Shown here piece after piece: positions 52,857-55,894 of a stretch of 55,894 nt of DNA (positions are counted from its first letter, which is position 1; every line of letters starts with the position of its first letter). The notes below the pieces were generated by a model. The model saw only the letters and a list, made by a program, of their open reading frames with translations, did not search any database and was not told the origin of the DNA. The stretch is from assembly GCA_001802945.1 (NCBI GenBank), contig MHAK01000022.1, positions 1-55,894 on the forward strand. The letters run 5' to 3'. Made by a program: the position numbers and the translations under genes. Source of the stretch: Ignavibacteria bacterium RIFCSPLOWO2_12_FULL_56_21. GTDB taxonomy: Bacteria; Bacteroidota; Ignavibacteria; UBA10030.

Positions 52857-54749
52857 TCAACGACCCCCGACGAAGTGGACCCGCAGAAGTCCGCGCAATG
52901 CGTTGCACACGTAGACCTCGTCCGCCGCCGCGAGGTCGGCGGGAGTAAGATGAGCCTCTATGAGCGGCTTCGACTTCGACCGAAGCAATGTGCTTCGCAT
53001 GACCCCCGGAAGCACGCCGTCAAACAGCATTGGCGTGCGCCATGAGTTCCCGGTCCTGATGACCACATTCGACCTTCCTCCCTCTGACACGTATCCGAGC
53101 TCGTTCAGGAGGATGCCATCGAACCAGCCCCGACGAAGCGCTAGTTCGATCGCAGCATCATGTACTTCGCGCAGTGTAGTCTTGTGGTAGATAAATGGGT
53201 CGGTGCTGGTGATCGCCTTGCTCGAGATCCCGACTCGCAATACTTCGGGTAGCGGCTCGAGCGGTGCCGAATCGATCCGAGCTTCTCCCGCTGACGTCAG
53301 TACCAATCGCACCCGTAGCGGGACGTTCGCTATGCGACGACATCGGCGGTGCTCAGCGTCCAACACCTCCAGGACCAACCTGCGGGAAAATTCCCGTCCG
53401 AAGTATTCGCTGGAATCGGCCAGGCGGCGTAGATGGTCGGGAAGCAGCCAGTAACCCTTGTCGGGGCGCCACAGGATCGTCTCGAACAGATCGAACGTGA
53501 CGGGCGGACGCGTTACAAACCGGGCCTTGAGCAGGCATTCATCGTATTCATTCTCGGACTGCGATCCGATCGTCACTCCGCTCCCTACGTGCAGCCGGAA
53601 TTTCCCCTCGTCTTCATTCGCAATCAGCGTGCGTATTGCGACGCTGAAGGAAGCCGCACCGTCGGGACCGGCGTATCCGATCGCACCGGTATACACTCCA
53701 CGCGGCTCATTCTCCAGCTCATTGATGATCCGCATTGTCTCGATCTTCGGAGCCCCCGTGACAGAGCCGCAGGGAAAGAGTGCCCGAAGGATGTCGACAA
53801 TCGCCGTCGGACGGGGCAAAGCCGCCGTGATCGTGCTCGTGGCCTGGAACAGCGTCCCATACTTCTCGATCGAAAAGAAATCCCGTACGTCGACGGTCCC
53901 CGCGATTGCGAGTTTTCCGACATCATTGCGGAGGAGATCGACGATCATCAGGTTCTCCGCACGGTCTTTCTCGGACCGATCCAATTCCCGCGAGCGTACC
54001 GCATCTTCGGCGGTCGTCCTTCCGCGTGGAGCGGTCCCCTTCATAGGCCGCAGTATGATCGACCGGCCATCCGTCGTAAAAAAAAGCTCCGGTGAAAGGG
54101 AAACTACCGCCGTTTCATTGTGCCGCACGAACGACGAATACGGAACCGGCTGGGATGTCCGCAGACGCGCGTAGAGGTCTATGGCGGAACCGTCAAACCG
54201 TCCTTCTATGGGGAATGTGTAATTAACCTGGTACGTGTGCCCCCGTTCGAGATAGGAGCGAATGCGACCCAGTGCCCGGCGAAATCTGTTCCGATTGATC
54301 TCTGGTTCAACCTGACCCACGGTCAATTCCTGGTCACGCTCCACACGAGGAACGTTCGTCCCGGAGCGCTGCGCGACAATGGGTGTGTCGTACACGCCGA
54401 GCCAGACAAGGTGTGTGGGTCCGTCGTAAGGATCCCGTGCCGGTACCGGGAGGAATGCAGGAGCCGATTCATAGGCAACGTATCCGGCCACATAATATCC
54501 GCGCTCCAGGCAGACCTGCGCCCGAACGAGCGCGGGGATCACCTCGGCCACGCGATGCGCCCTGATGACGTCGACAGCGTCGACGAAGACAAACGACCTG
54601 GCGTCCGTCCGGTCGGGCAGGACGGATTCCAACAGCACAGCGTCGTCGTACTCATCGAACGCGCGCAATCCTGCGGCAGAAAGAAGTCCCTGATGAGCCG
54701 CGAGTTCGCGGGAGATCGTTGAGCGGAGTTCGGCAGACGATGTCTTCAC
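52857..54749 (-). CDS. Aminodeoxychorismate synthase component I fused to aminodeoxychorismate lyase (PabB-PabC)
   Basis: 630 residues. Residues 1-410 are the chorismate-utilising PabB domain: PCGSVTGAPKIETMRIINEL and RALGRIRSYLERGHTYQVNY are its signatures, with the catalytic TGAPK loop. Residues about 415-630 are a class IV PLP aminotransferase-like domain: FDLFETILWRPDKGYWLLPD, FIYHKTTLREVHD with the PLP lysine and GYVSEGGRSNVVIR. It makes 4-amino-4-deoxychorismate and then p-aminobenzoate for folate. The amidotransferase PabA is not in the window. It begins 10 bases after the DinB gene's stop. Confidence 0.95.
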   Translation of the reverse strand: MKTSSAELRSTISRELAAHQGLLSAAGLRAFDEYDDAVLLESVLPDRTDARSFVFVDAVDVIRAHRVAEVIPALVRAQVCLERGYYVAGYVAYESAPAFLPVPARDPYDGPTHLVWLGVYDTPIVAQRSGTNVPRVERDQELTVGQVEPEINRNRFRRALGRIRSYLERGHTYQVNYTFPIEGRFDGSAIDLYARLRTSQPVPYSSFVRHNETAVVSLSPELFFTTDGRSIILRPMKGTAPRGRTTAEDAVRSRELDRSEKDRAENLMIVDLLRNDVGKLAIAGTVDVRDFFSIEKYGTLFQATSTITAALPRPTAIVDILRALFPCGSVTGAPKIETMRIINELENEPRGVYTGAIGYAGPDGAASFSVAIRTLIANEDEGKFRLHVGSGVTIGSQSENEYDECLLKARFVTRPPVTFDLFETILWRPDKGYWLLPDHLRRLADSSEYFGREFSRRLVLEVLDAEHRRCRRIANVPLRVRLVLTSAGEARIDSAPLEPLPEVLRVGISSKAITSTDPFIYHKTTLREVHDAAIELALRRGWFDGILLNELGYVSEGGRSNVVIRTGNSWRTPMLFDGVLPGVMRSTLLRSKSKPLIEAHLTPADLAAADEVYVCNALRGLLRVHFVGGR

Positions 54750-54759
54750 ACGACTCTTC

Positions 54760-55266
54760 TCACAGGTTGTAGAATCGCAGGTCCTTCCCCGTACGCAATT
54801 TCGTTACGTACACCACTTGCCCGAGGTGATACGAACAGTGCTCGACTGCATGGTAGAGCGCTTCCAAACCCGTCACGGAGTAGCTCTGGATCGACCTCAC
54901 GCGATTGAAATCGGCGGGATCGGCCCGTTCCAAATGCGCGCAGACTTCAGTGATCGTCGACCTCAGGAGGTCTTTCAGCTCCGCAGTCGACCGACTCTTA
55001 CGGGCGGAGAATTCTTCCGGCCTGTTTCGAATATCCTCCGCACCGCACACCCCGGAGATCACCCATTGACGCATGTTGCCGCAGATGTGCAGTATGATGT
55101 TCCCAACGGCGTTGTTCGTCTCATGCTCGCGCCACCAGACGTCTTTATCGGACAATTCCGACAGACAGCGTTCATACCGGGGCAGGTAATCGTCCTTGAG
55201 TTTGGAGATGGAGAGACCAACGAGATAAGCTTCTGGAGTACCGGAGGACCAAGGAATAGGGATCAT
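54760..55266 (-). CDS. DinB-family (DUF1572-like) protein
   Basis: 168 residues from ATG 55266. The open frame to 55371 lacks family similarity. The four-helix DinB fold is suggested by LPRYERCLSELSDKDVWWRE and NNAVGNIILHICGNMRQWV with the first His near 60. The later VEHCSYHLGQVVYVTKL completes the metal-binding triad. Such proteins are often thiol-dependent metalloenzymes, but activity cannot be assigned. It lies 10 bases before pabBC and is probably in its operon. Confidence 0.88.
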   Translation of the reverse strand: MIPIPWSSGTPEAYLVGLSISKLKDDYLPRYERCLSELSDKDVWWREHETNNAVGNIILHICGNMRQWVISGVCGAEDIRNRPEEFSARKSRSTAELKDLLRSTITEVCAHLERADPADFNRVRSIQSYSVTGLEALYHAVEHCSYHLGQVVYVTKLRTGKDLRFYNL

Positions 55267-55435
55267 AGATGTGCTATAGATTACAGAAACCGTTGAGGAA
55301 ACTGAAAAAGGAAAGTTGAAAGACCGTGGCTCAGTGTACTGCGTGCAATGCGGTGAGCGTTCGCAGATCACCTACAGCGCAGCCATTACCAAGCAGCACT
55401 ACGAACGCCATTTCTCTTTTCATTGTATTCATCGC

Positions 55436-55867
55436 CTATTCGTCGTCAGACATCGGCCGGCGTCGCCCCGCCTTTTTCTGTGAATCGATGCGTTTCCTTT
55501 CGAGCCGCTTCGTCTTCGCCGACCTCGTTGGTCGTGTCGCTACTCTCGGCCTCTCCGGCTCAAGTGCCCGTTCGATCAGATGTGCCAACATTTCCAAAGC
55601 TTCCTGCTTGTTCCTCCATTGGCTTCTGTGCTTCTGCGAGGAAACGCGAATGCGTCCCTGGGCATCCACGCGTCGGCGCAATGAGTGTTCGATGAGCGAT
55701 CGTTGGGCTTCGGTGAGCCACCAGAGTTTTGAAAGGTCCAACAGAACATCGACCTTCGTGTCCAGCTTGTTGACGTTTTGTCCGCCTGGACCGGAGCTCC
55801 GCGAGGTGGTGAAACTAATGGCCGAACGGGGGATCACCAGTCCGGACGACAGGCGAATGTCCGGCAT
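55436..55867 (-). CDS. arfB: Alternative ribosome-rescue peptidyl-tRNA hydrolase ArfB
   Basis: 143 residues. SFTTSRSSGPGGQNVNKLDT (about 18-37) carries the GGQ motif of class I release factors, and the C-terminal tail (RLERKRIDSQKKAGRRRPMS) is basic, as needed to enter the empty mRNA channel of a stalled ribosome. ArfB frees ribosomes stuck on truncated messages. The short gap 55267-55435 shows no gene of any length; a 30-codon frame there was rejected. It lies near the right edge; nothing coding is visible in 55868-55894. Confidence 0.95.
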   Translation of the reverse strand: MPDIRLSSGLVIPRSAISFTTSRSSGPGGQNVNKLDTKVDVLLDLSKLWWLTEAQRSLIEHSLRRRVDAQGRIRVSSQKHRSQWRNKQEALEMLAHLIERALEPERPRVATRPTRSAKTKRLERKRIDSQKKAGRRRPMSDDE

Positions 55868-55894
55868 GGCGAACGGGTCAGAAGAAGTAGTAGT

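Noticed and set aside
55300-55433. 30-codon minus-strand frame with a hydrophobic start
   Set aside because: It is too short, has no family match and is broken before any lipoprotein-like tail; it was not supported as a gene.
1-55894. tRNA, rRNA, tmRNA or riboswitch genes
   Set aside because: All gaps were read on both strands for cloverleaf or conserved RNA motifs and none was convincing. A covariance-model search would be the decisive test.

Overview
The window looks like a moderately GC-rich chromosome segment from a Bacteroidota/Chlorobiota-type bacterium (FCB group; Ignavibacteria- or Kapabacteria-like is my guess). The evidence is a type IX secretion (T9SS) locus with PorU and PorV homologues and T9SS C-terminal sorting domains, a TonB receptor paired with a DUF4249 lipoprotein, DUF5686, DUF4905 and DUF5683-like proteins, a Bacteroidota-type serine palmitoyltransferase, GTP-dependent PEP carboxykinase, and a plausible TTG/TAnnTTTG promoter. 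No rRNA, tRNA, CRISPR array, phage or transposase gene was found. The genus cannot be fixed from the sequence alone.

Layout. (1) Positions 1-2165 are a repeat-rich edge. A DegT-family sugar aminotransferase carries degenerate GGAAT-type repeats inside its reading frame. A small four-helix-bundle (S23/IVP-like) gene is bracketed by inverted copies of a hairpin repeat. (2) 2178-15437, minus strand, is an export cluster. In transcription order it holds porU, porV, a large M6-peptidase-like T9SS cargo that has lost its HExxH residues, a lipoprotein, a peptidase/beta-propeller/beta-barrel fusion and a DUF5683-like protein. (3) 15766-24272, plus strand: glgA, gmhB, a lipoprotein/outer-membrane pair, rpiB, glyA, tatC and a polyprenyl diphosphate synthase, closed by a strong terminator. 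(4) 24379-29467: a probable bacterial ceramide module (serine palmitoyltransferase, a GNAT-type acyltransferase and a divergent SDR reductase), with ilvE and a cyclic-nucleotide-binding protein downstream of the first two. (5) 29483-37999, minus strand: the phenylacetyl-CoA epoxidase genes paaABCD, then a Sua5-type protein, larB, purE, purK, a DUF2318 protein and pckG. (6) 38153-45401, minus strand: a membrane protein with an Arg-rich tail, an M1 peptidase, a class C serine hydrolase and a DUF5686 protein. (7) 45448-55867, minus strand: a DinB protein, a pabB-pabC fusion, the TonB receptor/DUF4249 pair, a DUF4905 protein, a PhzF protein, a heterodisulfide-reductase-like membrane Fe-S protein and a translationally coupled 67-residue protein. 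An arfB gene lies at the right edge.

How the genes work together. PorU and PorV form the T9SS outer-membrane attachment machinery, and the M6-like protein is a probable client. The sphingolipid genes would supply ceramide-type lipids to the envelope. PaaABCD would epoxidise phenylacetyl-CoA, but no PaaE reductase or downstream paa gene is present here. PurE/PurK and GlyA belong to purine and one-carbon metabolism, and the PabBC fusion to folate synthesis.

Intergenic DNA is mostly short. The longest gene-free stretch (15438-15765) holds a strong hairpin just upstream of porU and a likely glgA promoter. Four other gaps hold dispersed inverted or A-rich repeats: 1942-2177, 11347-11525, 17248-17540 and 20606-20760. 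A fifth gap (41192-41437) holds a GC-rich inverted repeat.
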